Assembly (NCBI GenBank): GCA_006218045.1
Contig: VBWB01000027.1
Location: forward strand, 1-64,000
Source of the DNA: Stygiobacter sp.
Lineage (GTDB): Bacteria > Pseudomonadota > Alphaproteobacteria > Rhodospirillales > Magnetospirillaceae
DNA: 64,000 nt
Direction of reading: 5' to 3'
The notes under the pieces are model-generated. The model did not search any database. It saw nothing but the letters and a program-made list of their open reading frames with translations, and had not been told where the DNA came from. Every line of letters begins with the position of its first letter. Position 1 is the stretch's first letter. The translations under genes and the position numbers were made by a program. Of this stretch, positions 1 to 9,045 are shown piece by piece.

Positions 1-3
1 CAC

Positions 4-402
4 ATGATGGCGCCCATCCCCTCACACCTGGATGCCCTGACCGAGACCATCATCGGCGCTGCTTTCACCGTCGCCAACGACCTGGGCCATGGTTTCTTGG
101 AAGCGGTCTACCGCAATGCCTTGATCGAGGAACTGACGTTCCAAGGCCTTTCCGTCGCCAAAGAGAAATCCTATCCCGTTTTCTATCGGCAAAAGCAGGT
201 CGGCCATTACTGTGCCGATATCGTGGTGGAGAACACCGTCATCATCGAGCTGAAAGCGGTTGAGACCCTTTCTCCCGCCCATCGAGCACAATTGCTGAAC
301 TATCTGAAGGCCAGCACCCTGCCAATCGGCTTGCTGCTGAATTTCGGCACATCCAAGATTCAGATGAAACGCGTCCTCAACATGATCACGAGCCGCCCAT
401 GA
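4..402 (+). CDS. GxxExxY family protein (PD-(D/E)XK nuclease fold)
   Basis: This 132-residue protein carries the signature that names the GxxExxY family, GFLEAVY at about residues 29-35. A later ADIVVE...IIELKAVE stretch (about residues 70-87) matches the D...ExK core of PD-(D/E)XK nuclease folds. Family members are small predicted nucleases with no settled role. The stop overlaps the addA start as ATGA, so the two are probably translated together. Its position next to a recombination helicase-nuclease suggests a DNA-processing job, but that is inference. Two adjacent ATGs (4 and 7) are possible starts. The upstream neighbour lies outside the window; addB would be the usual partner there. Confidence 0.85.
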   Translation: MMAPIPSHLDALTETIIGAAFTVANDLGHGFLEAVYRNALIEELTFQGLSVAKEKSYPVFYRQKQVGHYCADIVVENTVIIELKAVETLSPAHRAQLLNYLKASTLPIGLLLNFGTSKIQMKRVLNMITSRP

Positions 403-3400
403 TCGCCGACGCCAGCAATCGCCAGCGTCAGGCCGCCGATCCCACCGCCTCGGTGTGGGTGGCGGCATCCGCCGGTACCGGCAAGACCAAGGTGTTGACC
501 GACCGCGTGCTCAATCTGCTGCTGGCCGGCAACGCGCCGCATAAATTGCTGTGCCTGACCTTCACCAAGGCCGCCGCCGCCGAGATGAGCAACCGCATCA
601 ACGCCCAACTGGCCACTTGGGCGGTAGCCGACGACGCGGTTCTGGACCGGACCCTGACCGAATTGCTGGGCCGCCCCCCCTCCCCGCCTGAAACCATTCG
701 GGCGCGCCGCCTGTTCGCCCAGGTGCTCGACGCACCCGGCGGTATGCATATGGAAACCATCCACGCCTTTTGCCAGTCGCTGTTGCGTCGCTTTCCGCTG
801 GAAGCCGGCATCGCGCCGCACTTCCAGGTCATGGACGACCGTGATGCCGGAGAATTGCTGGACGAAGCCAAGGAAGAAGTGCTGACCCACGCCCGCCACG
901 GCGCCGACCCGCAGCTGGCCGCCGCCCTCGATCAGGTCACCCGCCATGTGCATGAAACCGGCTTTCCCGATCTGTTGGCCGAGTTGGCCGGCGACCGGGG
1001 CCGGCTGAAGCGTCTGCTCGAACGCGAAGGCGGCATCGACGGCGCCGTTACCGCCATGCGCGCCCGTCTGGGCCTGGAGTCCGGCGATACCGCAGAATCC
1101 ATCCTGGCCGCCGCCTGTACCGATGAAGCCTGCGATGCCGCCGGCTTGCGTCAGGCGGTGCCCGTCTTGCTGAGCGGCGCCAAGACCGACCAGGAGAAGG
1201 GGGCGCGGCTGGCCGCCTGGCTGGCGGCGCCCGCGACCCGCGCCCAGGGCTTCGCCGAGTATTGTCTGGCCGTACTGACCGCCAAGGGCGAGATGCGGGC
1301 CAAGCTGGTGACCAATGGCTTGCGTGACACCCATCCCTGGCTGGAACCGGCCTTGCGGACCGAGGCCGAGCGGCTGATCCGCGTCAATGCCCGGCTGAAA
1401 TCGGCCCAGGTGGCCCAATGCACCGCCGCCCTCACCCGGCTGGGCCATGCCTTGCTGGCCGCCTATGAAAAGCGCAAGCAGGGCCGCGCCCTGATGGATT
1501 ACGACGACCTGATCCTGGCGGCGCGCGACCTGATGGCCCGGCCCGGAGTGGCACCCTGGGTGCTGTTCAAGCTCGATGGCGGCATCGACCATGTGCTGAT
1601 CGACGAGGCCCAGGACACCAATCCCGACCAATGGGCGGTGGTGGCGGCGCTCACCGGCGAGTTCTTCGCTGGATTGGGGGCGCGTGACTCTTTACGCACG
1701 GTGTTCGCGGTGGGCGACATCAAGCAAAGCATCTATTCGTTCCAGCGCGCCGACCCCCAGGCCTTCGACGACATGCGCAAGCTGTTCGCCCGCCACGTGC
1801 CCGCGGCCGATCACACATGGCGCGAAGTGCCGCTGAACCTGTCGTTCCGCTCCACCCGCGCCGTGCTCGACGCGGTGGATGCGGTGTTCGCAGGCGACGG
1901 GCCGGGCCGCGACGGCGTCACCGACGACGACCCCGACCCGCGTCATCTGGCCTTTCGCCAGGGCCAAGCCGGACTGGTGGAAATCTGGCCGCCGGTCATC
2001 CCCCGCCCAGCCGACGAAATCCCGGCGTGGAAACCGCCCATCGAGCGTCTGCGCGGCGATTCGCCCCGCACCCGACTGGCCCGGCTGATGGCGGCGCGCA
2101 TCCAGGCCATGATCGGGACGGATATCCTGGAAAGCCAGAACCGCCCGATCCGCGCCGGCGACATCCTGGTGCTGCTGCGCCGACGCGGCGGCTTCGTCGA
2201 GGATCTGGTGCGCGAGTTGAAGGATTTGAAGGTGCCGGTGGCCGGTGCCGACCGCATGGTGCTGACCGAGCAGATGGCGGTGATGGATTTGATGGCCCTG
2301 GGCAATTTCCTGTTGCTGCCCGAGGATGATCTGACCCTGGCCACCGTGCTCAAGGGTCCGCTGGTCGGCTTCTCCGAGGACGAATTGTTCCGCCTCGCCT
2401 GGAACCGGGGCGAGGCCAGCCTGTGGGACACCTTGAAGCGCAAGGCCGGCAGCGAAGACGGCTTCGCCCGGGCCGAGGATTATCTGTCGCCGCTTCTGGC
2501 CCTGGCCGACCGCCTGGCCCCCTTCGCCCTGTTCGCCCATGTGCTGGGCACATTGGGCGGCAAGCGGGCGCTTTTGGCGCGATTGGGGACGGAAGCGGAG
2601 GACCCGTTGGATGAGTTCATGGCGCTCTCCATGGCGTTTGAACGCGGCCACCCGCCCTCGTTGCAGGGCTTCCTGCGCTGGCTGGAAAGCGGCGGCACCG
2701 AGATCAAGCGCGATCTGGAACAAGGCGGGCGCGACGCCGTGCGCATCATGACCGTGCATGGGTCCAAGGGCTTGCAGGCGCCCATCGTCTTCATGCCCGA
2801 CACCTTGCAGATGCCGACCCAAGGCCCGCGCCTGTTGTGGAACGGCGGGCCCGAGGATGAAATCCTGCTGTGGCCGCCCAGGTCGGAGATGGCCGATGAA
2901 ACCTGCGAAACCGCCCGCGCCGCCCAGAAGCTGGCACGTGAGCGCGAATACCGCCGCCTGCTTTATGTGGCCATGACCCGGGCCGAGGACCGGCTTTATG
3001 TGTGCGGCTGGGAGACCCTGCGGGCGGCACCGGCGGGCTCTTGGTACAATCTGATCCGCGACAGCCTGGACCCGCTGGCCGCCTGTGTGGAAGCCCCCTT
3101 CCTGGCGGCAGCGGGCGAAACCGACGACACCACCGTCTTGCGCCTGAGCTGTCGGCAGGAACACGCGGTCGAGGCCAAGACCTTCGCCCCGGTGGAAGCC
3201 CTGCTGCCGGCCTTGCCGGCCTGGGCGCGCCAACCGGCGCCGCCGGAACCGGCACCACCGCGCCCGCTGGCGCCGTCCCAGCCCGAGGGCGAGGAACCAC
3301 CCGCCCGCTCGCCGTTGTCCAGCGATGGCGCGAGCCGCTTCAAGCGCGGCAAGCTGGTGCATAAATTGCTGCAAATCCTGCCCGATCTGCCCCCCGATCG

Positions 3401-3839
3401 CCGGGCGCAGGCGGCCATCCGCTTCCTCAAGGGAACCGGCGGGCTGGACACCACGACCGCCCTGGCCATCGCCAACGAAGTCAGCGACATCCTCGACCAT
3501 GCAGACTTCGCCCCGCTATTCGCCCCCGGGTCCAAGGCCGAGGTGCCCATCGTCGGCCTGATCGGCGAAAGCCGCGCCTTGTCCGGGCAGGTGGACCGGC
3601 TGGTGGTCACCGCGACCGAGGTGCTGGTGGTCGATTACAAGACCAATCGTCGCCCCCCCGCCGCCGGCGAAGCGATCCCCGATCTTTATGTACGGCAGAT
3701 GGCCGCCTATCGCCTGGCCCTGGCCTGCATCTACCCGCACCACCGCATCCGCTGTGCCCTGGTATGGACCGACGGCCCGGCTTTGCGTGAAATCGACGGC
3801 GCCAGCCTCGACGATGCCCTGGACAGCATGGTGGGGTGA
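399..3839 (+). CDS. addA: Double-strand break repair helicase AddA
   Basis: This is the helicase-nuclease subunit of AddAB, the alphaproteobacterial counterpart of RecBCD that resects double-strand ends for RecA. The 1146 residues fit the family length. The Walker A motif ASAGTGKT is at residues 23-30, followed by UvrD-type motifs such as LCLTFTKAAAAEM, the Walker B/DEAQ-type motif VLIDEAQDTNPDQW, and MTVHGSKGLQAPIVF. The C-terminus holds the RecB-like nuclease motif, GQVDRL followed by LVVDYKTNR at about residues 1080-1100. The start codon overlaps the stop of the GxxExxY gene. The next gene is 57 bases downstream. The family call is firm; no partner subunit gene lies within the window. Confidence 0.97.
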   Translation: MIADASNRQRQAADPTASVWVAASAGTGKTKVLTDRVLNLLLAGNAPHKLLCLTFTKAAAAEMSNRINAQLATWAVADDAVLDRTLTELLGRPPSPPETIRARRLFAQVLDAPGGMHMETIHAFCQSLLRRFPLEAGIAPHFQVMDDRDAGELLDEAKEEVLTHARHGADPQLAAALDQVTRHVHETGFPDLLAELAGDRGRLKRLLEREGGIDGAVTAMRARLGLESGDTAESILAAACTDEACDAAGLRQAVPVLLSGAKTDQEKGARLAAWLAAPATRAQGFAEYCLAVLTAKGEMRAKLVTNGLRDTHPWLEPALRTEAERLIRVNARLKSAQVAQCTAALTRLGHALLAAYEKRKQGRALMDYDDLILAARDLMARPGVAPWVLFKLDGGIDHVLIDEAQDTNPDQWAVVAALTGEFFAGLGARDSLRTVFAVGDIKQSIYSFQRADPQAFDDMRKLFARHVPAADHTWREVPLNLSFRSTRAVLDAVDAVFAGDGPGRDGVTDDDPDPRHLAFRQGQAGLVEIWPPVIPRPADEIPAWKPPIERLRGDSPRTRLARLMAARIQAMIGTDILESQNRPIRAGDILVLLRRRGGFVEDLVRELKDLKVPVAGADRMVLTEQMAVMDLMALGNFLLLPEDDLTLATVLKGPLVGFSEDELFRLAWNRGEASLWDTLKRKAGSEDGFARAEDYLSPLLALADRLAPFALFAHVLGTLGGKRALLARLGTEAEDPLDEFMALSMAFERGHPPSLQGFLRWLESGGTEIKRDLEQGGRDAVRIMTVHGSKGLQAPIVFMPDTLQMPTQGPRLLWNGGPEDEILLWPPRSEMADETCETARAAQKLAREREYRRLLYVAMTRAEDRLYVCGWETLRAAPAGSWYNLIRDSLDPLAACVEAPFLAAAGETDDTTVLRLSCRQEHAVEAKTFAPVEALLPALPAWARQPAPPEPAPPRPLAPSQPEGEEPPARSPLSSDGASRFKRGKLVHKLLQILPDLPPDRRAQAAIRFLKGTGGLDTTTALAIANEVSDILDHADFAPLFAPGSKAEVPIVGLIGESRALSGQVDRLVVTATEVLVVDYKTNRRPPAAGEAIPDLYVRQMAAYRLALACIYPHHRIRCALVWTDGPALREIDGASLDDALDSMVG

Positions 3840-3866
3840 TCCCCCTGCATATCCCAGGGTCTTCAC

Positions 3867-3890
3867 AAACTGAACTGACTGGTTTAGTTT
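3867..3890. promoter_or_regulatory. Imperfect palindrome, candidate TetR operator
   Basis: The arms AAACTGAAC and GTTTAGTTT are separated by 6 bases, with one mismatch in nine positions. The element lies 6 bases before the ATG of the TetR-family gene, in the only AT-rich stretch between addA and that gene. TetR-family regulators commonly bind such dyads to repress themselves. Its function here is inferred from position and symmetry. Confidence 0.4.
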
Positions 3891-3896
3891 AAAGGT

Positions 3897-4514
3897 ATGA
3901 ACAAACCGCTCACCCCCCGATCGGCGGCCAAGCGCGCCGCCATGCTGGATGCCGCCCAGGTCTGTTTCCTGGACAAGGGCTATGCCAATACCAGCGTCGA
4001 TGAGGTCGCCGCCCGTGCTGGCGTGTCCAAGGCGACTATCTATGCCCATTTCGCCAGCAAGGATGCCTTGTTCGGGGCGATCATCTGTCGCCGTTGCGAC
4101 GATCAGGCCGAGGGATTGAGCAATCTGTCCTTGCCCGAGGGCCAGGACGCCCGCACCATCCTGACCGCCATCGGCCTGCGGCTGATGGCTCTGTTCCTCA
4201 GCCCCGAGGTGATGGGCATCTACCGCATGGTCATCGCCGAGGCGCCGCGCCACCCGGAACTGGCCCAAACCTGGTACGAGGCCGGACCGTTGCGCGGCAA
4301 GCAGCGGGTGGGCGAGGTGTTCGAGCGGATGAAGGCACAAGGCCTGCTGGCCTACGACGCCCCAACCATACGGGTGGTCGACATGTTCATCAGCGCCTTG
4401 CGCGGTGAATGCTTCCACCGCGACCTGATCAACCTGCCGGCCAACCCCACCTTCACCGTGGAAAGCACGGTGACCATGGCGGTGGACACCATAATGCAGG
4501 CCTATGGGCGGTAA
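3897..4514 (+). CDS. TetR/AcrR family transcriptional regulator
   Basis: The protein has 205 residues. The N-terminal TetR helix-turn-helix spans about residues 15-62, with TSVDEVAARAGVSKATIY followed by HFASKDALF, the family hallmark. The C-terminal ligand-binding half (MGIYRMVIAEAPRHPEL, later FERMKAQGLL) resembles the AefR-like class, often linked to efflux or envelope genes. No efflux gene is adjacent, so the target is unknown. A palindrome just upstream may be an autoregulatory operator. The gene converges on the HIT/his operon. Confidence 0.92.
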   Translation: MNKPLTPRSAAKRAAMLDAAQVCFLDKGYANTSVDEVAARAGVSKATIYAHFASKDALFGAIICRRCDDQAEGLSNLSLPEGQDARTILTAIGLRLMALFLSPEVMGIYRMVIAEAPRHPELAQTWYEAGPLRGKQRVGEVFERMKAQGLLAYDAPTIRVVDMFISALRGECFHRDLINLPANPTFTVESTVTMAVDTIMQAYGR

Positions 4515-4543
4515 GGCCGTCGCCGACGCGGCTTGTCGTCATT

Positions 4544-4906
4544 CTATTCCTTCGGCACCATGCGGCCCAGGCGGCGACCGCCGAAGATGTGCACGTGCAG
4601 ATGCGGCACTTCCTGGCCGCCATTGGCGCCGATATTGGACAGCATGCGCCAGCCGTCATCCTTGACGCCCACCATGTCGGCCACCTTGGTCACGGCGCGG
4701 AACAAGGCAGCGATTTCCGCATCGGACGCCTGGGCGGTGAAATCGTCCATGGAAGTATAGCCGCCCTTGGGGATCACCAGCACATGCACCGGCGCCTGCG
4801 GCGCGATGTCATGGAAGGCCAGGGTGTGCTCGTCCTCGTGCACCTTGTTGCACGGGATTTCGCCACGCAGGATCTTGGCGAAGACGTTATTGCTGTCATA
4901 GGCCAT
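4544..4906 (-). CDS. HIT family (HinT-like) nucleotide-binding protein
   Basis: About 120 residues with the histidine triad near the C-terminus, VPHLHVHIFGG, which is the HxHxHxx active site of HinT-type purine nucleoside phosphoramidases. The N-terminal pattern FAKILRGEIPCNKV is also typical. I chose the ATG at 4906, giving MAYDSNN; the upstream alternative is a TTG and the GAGG-type ribosome binding site fits 4906. It is the last gene of the histidine operon, 9 bases after hisE, an arrangement often seen in alphaproteobacteria. Its cellular role is general nucleotide metabolism and is not specifically histidine synthesis. Confidence 0.93.
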   Translation of the reverse strand: MAYDSNNVFAKILRGEIPCNKVHEDEHTLAFHDIAPQAPVHVLVIPKGGYTSMDDFTAQASDAEIAALFRAVTKVADMVGVKDDGWRMLSNIGANGGQEVPHLHVHIFGGRRLGRMVPKE

Positions 4907-4915
4907 GGTCAAACC

Positions 4916-5236
4916 TCACTTGGGGCGGGAATTCTTTTCGGCGATGCCGGAAAGGCCCTGGCGCCGCGCCAGTTCGGCCCAGACATCGCTTGGGGTGAGT
5001 CCGGCATCGGCCCACAGCACCAGCAGGTGATAGAGCAGATCGGCGCTTTCGCTGACGATGTCGGCGGGGGTTTCGGCAACGGCGGCGATGGCGGTTTCCA
5101 GGCCTTCCTCGCCCACCTTCTGGGCGATCTTCTTGCGGCCCTTGGCGAACAGTTTGGCGGTATAGGACGAATCCGGATCGGCACCCTTGCGGCCTTCGAT
5201 CACCAGGAACAATTGGTCGAGAACATGCTGGCTCAT
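4916..5236 (-). CDS. hisE: Phosphoribosyl-ATP pyrophosphatase HisE
   Basis: This enzyme hydrolyses phosphoribosyl-ATP to phosphoribosyl-AMP and pyrophosphate, step two of histidine synthesis. The 106 residues show the MazG-like helical core, KKIAQKVGEEGLETAIAA followed by ESADLLYHLLVLW, with the metal-binding Glu and Asp residues (EEGLE, ESADL). I chose the ATG at 5236 because it overlaps the upstream stop as ATGA and removes an unconserved N-terminal extension. It is a stand-alone HisE with no fused HisI domain. hisI is not in the window. Confidence 0.95.
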   Translation of the reverse strand: MSQHVLDQLFLVIEGRKGADPDSSYTAKLFAKGRKKIAQKVGEEGLETAIAAVAETPADIVSESADLLYHLLVLWADAGLTPSDVWAELARRQGLSGIAEKNSRPK

Positions 5237-5736
5237 GAGCGCGGCTTTTCCACCAGAATCCAAAATCCCATCTGGGTGCGGTTAAAGGATATCAGGCCGA
5301 AGCGTTGCAGAAAGCGCGGCAACCACCAGCGTTCATCCTGCTGGATCAGATGGGCGTTGCGGCCATCGGCCAGCACCTTGACCGCCGGCCCGGTGTGCAC
5401 GGTGAACAGGCCGAAGCGGCGGGTCAGGGCCGCCAGATGGTCAAGCACATTGTCCAGCAATTCCGGCTCGATGTGTTCCAGCACGTCGATGCAGGTGACC
5501 AGATCGCGTGGCGCCGGCTCCGCCGACCATTGCGGGGCGACGGGCAGCAGCCGCCTCAACTCCTGGCCCAGCCGGCCTTTGCCGGCGCCGTAATCCAGCA
5601 CCTCGGCCAGCTTGAGCTTGACCATGACATCGGCGACCAGCGGCGCGAATTCCAGCGAGGCGACACCGTAATTGGGGTTCTCATGCAGCTTTTGCTGCAT
5701 GGCCCGGTAATCCTCGGAAATCAGGGGCTGTGTCAT
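5233..5736 (-). CDS. Class I SAM-dependent methyltransferase-like protein inside the his operon
   Basis: This 167-residue protein has a Rossmann-type methyltransferase core: EVLDYGAGKGRLGQELRRLL (about residues 44-63) matches the SAM-binding motif I, and DLVTCIDVLEHIEPELL matches motif IV. The substrate is unknown. It lies between hisF (14 bases away) and hisE (4-base ATGA overlap), so it should be cotranscribed and coupled with the histidine genes. No step of histidine synthesis needs a methyltransferase, so it is an accessory passenger. It is short for a class I enzyme, which suggests a minimal catalytic domain. Confidence 0.8.
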   Translation of the reverse strand: MTQPLISEDYRAMQQKLHENPNYGVASLEFAPLVADVMVKLKLAEVLDYGAGKGRLGQELRRLLPVAPQWSAEPAPRDLVTCIDVLEHIEPELLDNVLDHLAALTRRFGLFTVHTGPAVKVLADGRNAHLIQQDERWWLPRFLQRFGLISFNRTQMGFWILVEKPRS

Positions 5737-5750
5737 GGGGATGTTCTCCG

Positions 5751-6512
5751 TCAGACCGGACGCACGGGGATGCCGGCGGCGGCCATGTAGGCCTTGGCCT
5801 CGGCGATGGTGTAGGTGCCGAAATGGAAGATGGAGGCGGCCAGCACCGCGGTGGCGTGGCCGTCGCGGATACCTTCCACCAGATGTTCCAAAGTGCCCAC
5901 GCCGCCCGACGCGATCACCGGCACGGTGACGGCATCGGCGACGGCGCGGGTCAGCGGGATGTTGAAGCCCTGCTTGGTGCCGTCGCGGTCCATGCTGGTC
6001 AGCAGGATTTCACCGGCGCCGTAGGCGACCATGCGCCTGGCCCATTGCACGGCGTCGATGCCGGTGGGATTGCGTCCGCCATGGGTGAAGATCTCGAACT
6101 TGCCCTCGCCCACCTGCTTGGCGTCGATGGCGACAACGATGCATTGGCTGCCGAACTTTTCCGCCGCCTCGCGCACGAATTCGGGGCGATGGACGGCGGC
6201 GGTGTTGATGGACACCTTGTCGGCCCCGGCCAGCAGCAGCTTGCGGATGTCTTCAACCTGGCGCACGCCGCCGCCCACGGTCAGGGGCATGAAGCAGGCC
6301 TCGGCGGTGCGCCCGACCACGTCATAGATGGTGTCGCGGTTGTCGGAACTGGCGGTGATGTCCAGAAAGGTCAGCTCGTCGGCGCCGGCACGATCGTAAA
6401 TCTTGGCCTGTTCGACGGGATCGCCGGCATCGATCAGGTCGACGAAGTTGACGCCCTTGACCACGCGACCATCCTTGACGTCAAGGCAGGGAATGACCCG
6501 CATCTTCAGCAT
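5751..6512 (-). CDS. hisF: Imidazole glycerol phosphate synthase cyclase subunit HisF
   Basis: This (beta/alpha)8 cyclase converts PRFAR plus the ammonia delivered by HisH into imidazole glycerol phosphate and AICAR. The 253 residues match the family. The catalytic aspartates are in place: Asp11 in IPCLDVKDG and Asp130 in VVAIDAK. The phosphate-binding loops LTVGGGVR and [12 protein letters not shown] are also present. It sits 5 bases after hisA and before the methyltransferase. Histidine synthesis is a better assignment than a sugar-amidation paralogue because a matching hisH, hisA, hisB and hisE are all here. Confidence 0.97.
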   Translation of the reverse strand: MLKMRVIPCLDVKDGRVVKGVNFVDLIDAGDPVEQAKIYDRAGADELTFLDITASSDNRDTIYDVVGRTAEACFMPLTVGGGVRQVEDIRKLLLAGADKVSINTAAVHRPEFVREAAEKFGSQCIVVAIDAKQVGEGKFEIFTHGGRNPTGIDAVQWARRMVAYGAGEILLTSMDRDGTKQGFNIPLTRAVADAVTVPVIASGGVGTLEHLVEGIRDGHATAVLAASIFHFGTYTIAEAKAYMAAAGIPVRPV

Positions 6513-6517
6513 GGGTG

Positions 6518-7243
6518 TTACTCCGCCAGCAGCGCGATGGCCTGGGCCACGTCGATGCGCCCGTCATAGATGGCCCGGCCCGAGATCACCCCGGCGATGC
6601 CTGAGCCAGCGACGGCCTTCAGCGCCCTCAGATCGTCCAGCGACGACACCCCGCCGGAAGCGATGACCGGGGTGGAAATGGCCTGGGCCAGGGCAGCGGT
6701 GGCCATGGTATTGGGGCCGGCCAGCACGCCGTCGCGGTCGATATCGGTGTAGATGATGGCGGCAATTCCGGCATCCTCGAACTTCAAGGCCAGGTCCAGC
6801 ACGGTCAGGTCCGAGGTTTCGGCCCAGCCTTCCACCGCCACCTTGCCGCCCTTGGCGTCGATGCCGACGGCGACGCGACCGGGAAAGCGCGTGCAGGCGT
6901 CCTTGACCAGTTGCGGATCGCGCAGCGCCACCGTGCCGAGGATGACGCGGGACACGCCCTTTTGCAGCCACATCTCGATGGTGGCCATGTCGCGGATGCC
7001 GCCGCCCAATTGCACGGGGACGTCCACCGCCGCCAGGATGCTTTCCACCGCCGATCCGTTGACCGGCTTGCCGGCGAAGGCGCCATTGAGGTCGACCACG
7101 TGAATCCACTGGGCGCCGGCATCAGCGAAGGCCTTGGCCTGGGCGCCGGGATCGGTGTTGAACACCGTGGCCTCTTCCATCAGCCCCAGCTTCAGGCGCA
7201 CGCAATTGCCGTCTTTCAGGTCGATGGCGGGAAACAGGATCAT
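6518..7243 (-). CDS. hisA: Phosphoribosylformimino-5-aminoimidazole carboxamide ribotide isomerase HisA
   Basis: HisA catalyses the Amadori rearrangement of ProFAR to PRFAR, upstream of HisHF. The 241-residue (beta/alpha)8 barrel has the two catalytic aspartates, Asp8 (FPAIDLKDG) and Asp129 (AVGIDAKGG), plus the phosphate loops LGGGIRD and [10 protein letters not shown] chose the ATG at 7243, giving [12 protein letters not shown]; the longer frame adds 15 unconserved residues. There is a 68-base gap to the upstream NeuB-like gene, wider than elsewhere in the operon, so a secondary promoter could lie there. Confidence 0.97.
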   Translation of the reverse strand: MILFPAIDLKDGNCVRLKLGLMEEATVFNTDPGAQAKAFADAGAQWIHVVDLNGAFAGKPVNGSAVESILAAVDVPVQLGGGIRDMATIEMWLQKGVSRVILGTVALRDPQLVKDACTRFPGRVAVGIDAKGGKVAVEGWAETSDLTVLDLALKFEDAGIAAIIYTDIDRDGVLAGPNTMATAALAQAISTPVIASGGVSSLDDLRALKAVAGSGIAGVISGRAIYDGRIDVAQAIALLAE

Positions 7244-7311
7244 GGCAGGGTCTCGAAAGTCAGGAAGGTGGAAAGCGCAAACTAGCAAGCCCGGGGCGCG
7301 GGCGCAAAGGC

Positions 7312-8382
7312 CTATTCCCAGTCGCCCGGCTTCAGGCCTTCCCCCGCCGCGATGGCGCGGGTGGCTGCCTTGCCTTCCATCTCCTCGATGAAGCGGGGAT
7401 GGACGCCCGGGCTTTGCTTGCCCGGACGCAGGATGGCCACATTGACATCCTCGATCAGGGTGTCGCCGACCGCGATGGCCCGGATGGCCTGGAGGCCGCG
7501 ACGGGCGAAGGCGGCCAGTTCGGTTTCCTCCGGCTTGATCGTCTTGATGCCGGTGCCCAGCACCTGCTCGGCCTCGCGGATCTTGCCGACCATCTGGGTC
7601 AGTTCGGTCGCGGTCAGGGCGAAGGGGTGGTCGGGGCCGGGCAGGGCATTGTGCAAGGTGAAGTGCTTCTCGACCACGCGCCCCCCCCGGATCACCGCCG
7701 CCAGCGGGGCGGTGACGGCATCGCGGGAATGGTCCGACAGGCCGGCGGCGACATGGAAACGGTCACGCAGCCAATCGATGGTGGCGACGTCGATGGAGGA
7801 AAGCGGCGCCGGATATTTGGCCGTGCATTGCAACAGGCACAGATCGCGCCCGCCCTGGGCGTGGAATCGATCGACGGCCCAGGCGATGTCGTCTTCGGTC
7901 GCCGCCCCGGTGGACAGCACCAAGGGCTTGCCGGTCTTGGCCGCCAGATCGATCAGGCGGAGGTGCGACAGCTCATAGGAGGCGATCTTGTGCACCTCCA
8001 CATGGGGGTCGATGGCCTGGAAATCGGCCACAGAAAACCCCGTCGACATGAAGCCGATGCCCTGGGCGCGGCAATATTCGGCCAGTTCGGCGATCATGTC
8101 GTAAGGCATGGCCAGATCGGCGAAGATGTCGGCGATGTCTTCCTTCACCCCGGCATCGGCCAGATAATCGCTTTGCCCGGCATTGGCGACATAGACGGTT
8201 TCCGGGCGATAGGTCTGGAACTTGACGAAATCGGCCCCGGCCTCGACCGCCGCGTCGATCAGGGCGCGGGCCATGGCACGGTCGCGCTTGGGCGTGCCCA
8301 TGCGCCAGTTGGACCCGGCCTCGGCGATCACCCGCACCCGGCCCTGGTTCCAGAAGCTTTGCTCAGGAGAAGACGGGGACAT
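7312..8382 (-). CDS. NeuB-family sialic/pseudaminic-type acid synthase
   Basis: The 356 residues have the two-domain NeuB layout: a TIM-barrel condensing domain (VIAEAGSNW at about residues 18-26, [39 protein letters not shown]) and a C-terminal SAF/antifreeze-like domain (about residues 290-356). The family condenses phosphoenolpyruvate with an N-acetylated hexosamine to give nine-carbon sugar acids for surface glycans or flagellin glycosylation. The exact sugar cannot be told from the sequence. It lies between hisH (17 bases) and hisA (68 bases) on the same strand. No other sugar-acid gene is in the window, so partners must be elsewhere. Confidence 0.88.
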   Translation of the reverse strand: MSPSSPEQSFWNQGRVRVIAEAGSNWRMGTPKRDRAMARALIDAAVEAGADFVKFQTYRPETVYVANAGQSDYLADAGVKEDIADIFADLAMPYDMIAELAEYCRAQGIGFMSTGFSVADFQAIDPHVEVHKIASYELSHLRLIDLAAKTGKPLVLSTGAATEDDIAWAVDRFHAQGGRDLCLLQCTAKYPAPLSSIDVATIDWLRDRFHVAAGLSDHSRDAVTAPLAAVIRGGRVVEKHFTLHNALPGPDHPFALTATELTQMVGKIREAEQVLGTGIKTIKPEETELAAFARRGLQAIRAIAVGDTLIEDVNVAILRPGKQSPGVHPRFIEEMEGKAATRAIAAGEGLKPGDWE

Positions 8383-8399
8383 GGGCGGTGCTCCGGGGG

Positions 8400-9044
8400 T
8401 TACGGCTTCCAGCGCAGGAAATTGGCGATGACCTTGAGGCCGGTGGCCTGGCTTTTTTCCGGGTGGAACTGGGTGCCGACCATGTTGTCGCGACCGATGA
8501 CGGCGGTGATCGGCCCGCCATAGGAGACGCGGGCCAGTTGATGGCGCGCATCGGCACAGTGAAAACGGTAGGAATGGACGAAATAGGCGTGCGGGTTCTC
8601 GCCCAGATCATCCAACAGCGGATGCGAGCCCGGCACCCAGGCCAGCTCGTTCCAGCCCATATGCGGCACCTTCAAGGCCGGATCGGATGGGGTGATCGCC
8701 ACCACCTCGCCCTTGATCCAGTCCAGGCCGGCATGGGTGCCGTGCTCGCGGCCCAGACTGGCCATCAATTGCATGCCGACGCAGATGCCCATGAACGGAC
8801 GACCCTTGGTGATGACCTGTTCGGTCATGGCCTCGACCATGCCGGGCAGGGCATCCAATCCGGCCCGGCAATCGCCGAAGGCGCCGACGCCGGGCAGGAC
8901 GATACGGTCGGCCTTCAGGATCAAGCCAGCCTCGGCGGTAACGACGATCCGGGCGTCAAGGTTCTGTTCCTGGGCGACACGCTCGAACGCCTTGGCGGCG
9001 GACCGCAGATTGCCCGAACCGTAATCGACGATGGTCACCAGCAT
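8400..9044 (-). CDS. hisH: Imidazole glycerol phosphate synthase glutaminase subunit HisH
   Basis: This class I glutamine amidotransferase supplies ammonia to HisF. The 214 residues contain the catalytic triad: Cys88 in GICVGMQ, and His194 with Glu196 in TQFHPEKS. The oxyanion-region motif LPGVGAFGD is also present. I chose the ATG at 9044 ([15 protein letters not shown]), which leaves one base between it and the hisB stop. The frame runs further upstream, but that part is antisense-like and arginine-rich. It forms the HisHF complex with the product at 5751-6512 even though two genes separate them. Confidence 0.96.
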   Translation of the reverse strand: MLVTIVDYGSGNLRSAAKAFERVAQEQNLDARIVVTAEAGLILKADRIVLPGVGAFGDCRAGLDALPGMVEAMTEQVITKGRPFMGICVGMQLMASLGREHGTHAGLDWIKGEVVAITPSDPALKVPHMGWNELAWVPGSHPLLDDLGENPHAYFVHSYRFHCADARHQLARVSYGGPITAVIGRDNMVGTQFHPEKSQATGLKVIANFLRWKP

Positions 9045-9045
9045 G

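Noticed and set aside
360-1631. Long minus-strand ORF opposite addA
   Set aside because: It is Gly/Gln/His-rich, has no recognisable domain, and mirrors the real gene; open antisense frames are expected at this GC content.
1692-3500. 602-residue minus-strand ORF inside addA
   Set aside because: It lies wholly inside a recognised gene, with biased composition and no motifs.
5751-9044. hisH and hisF as surface-sugar amidotransferase genes because of the NeuB neighbour
   Set aside because: A full his set (B, H, A, F, E) with correct catalytic residues is present, so histidine synthesis explains them.
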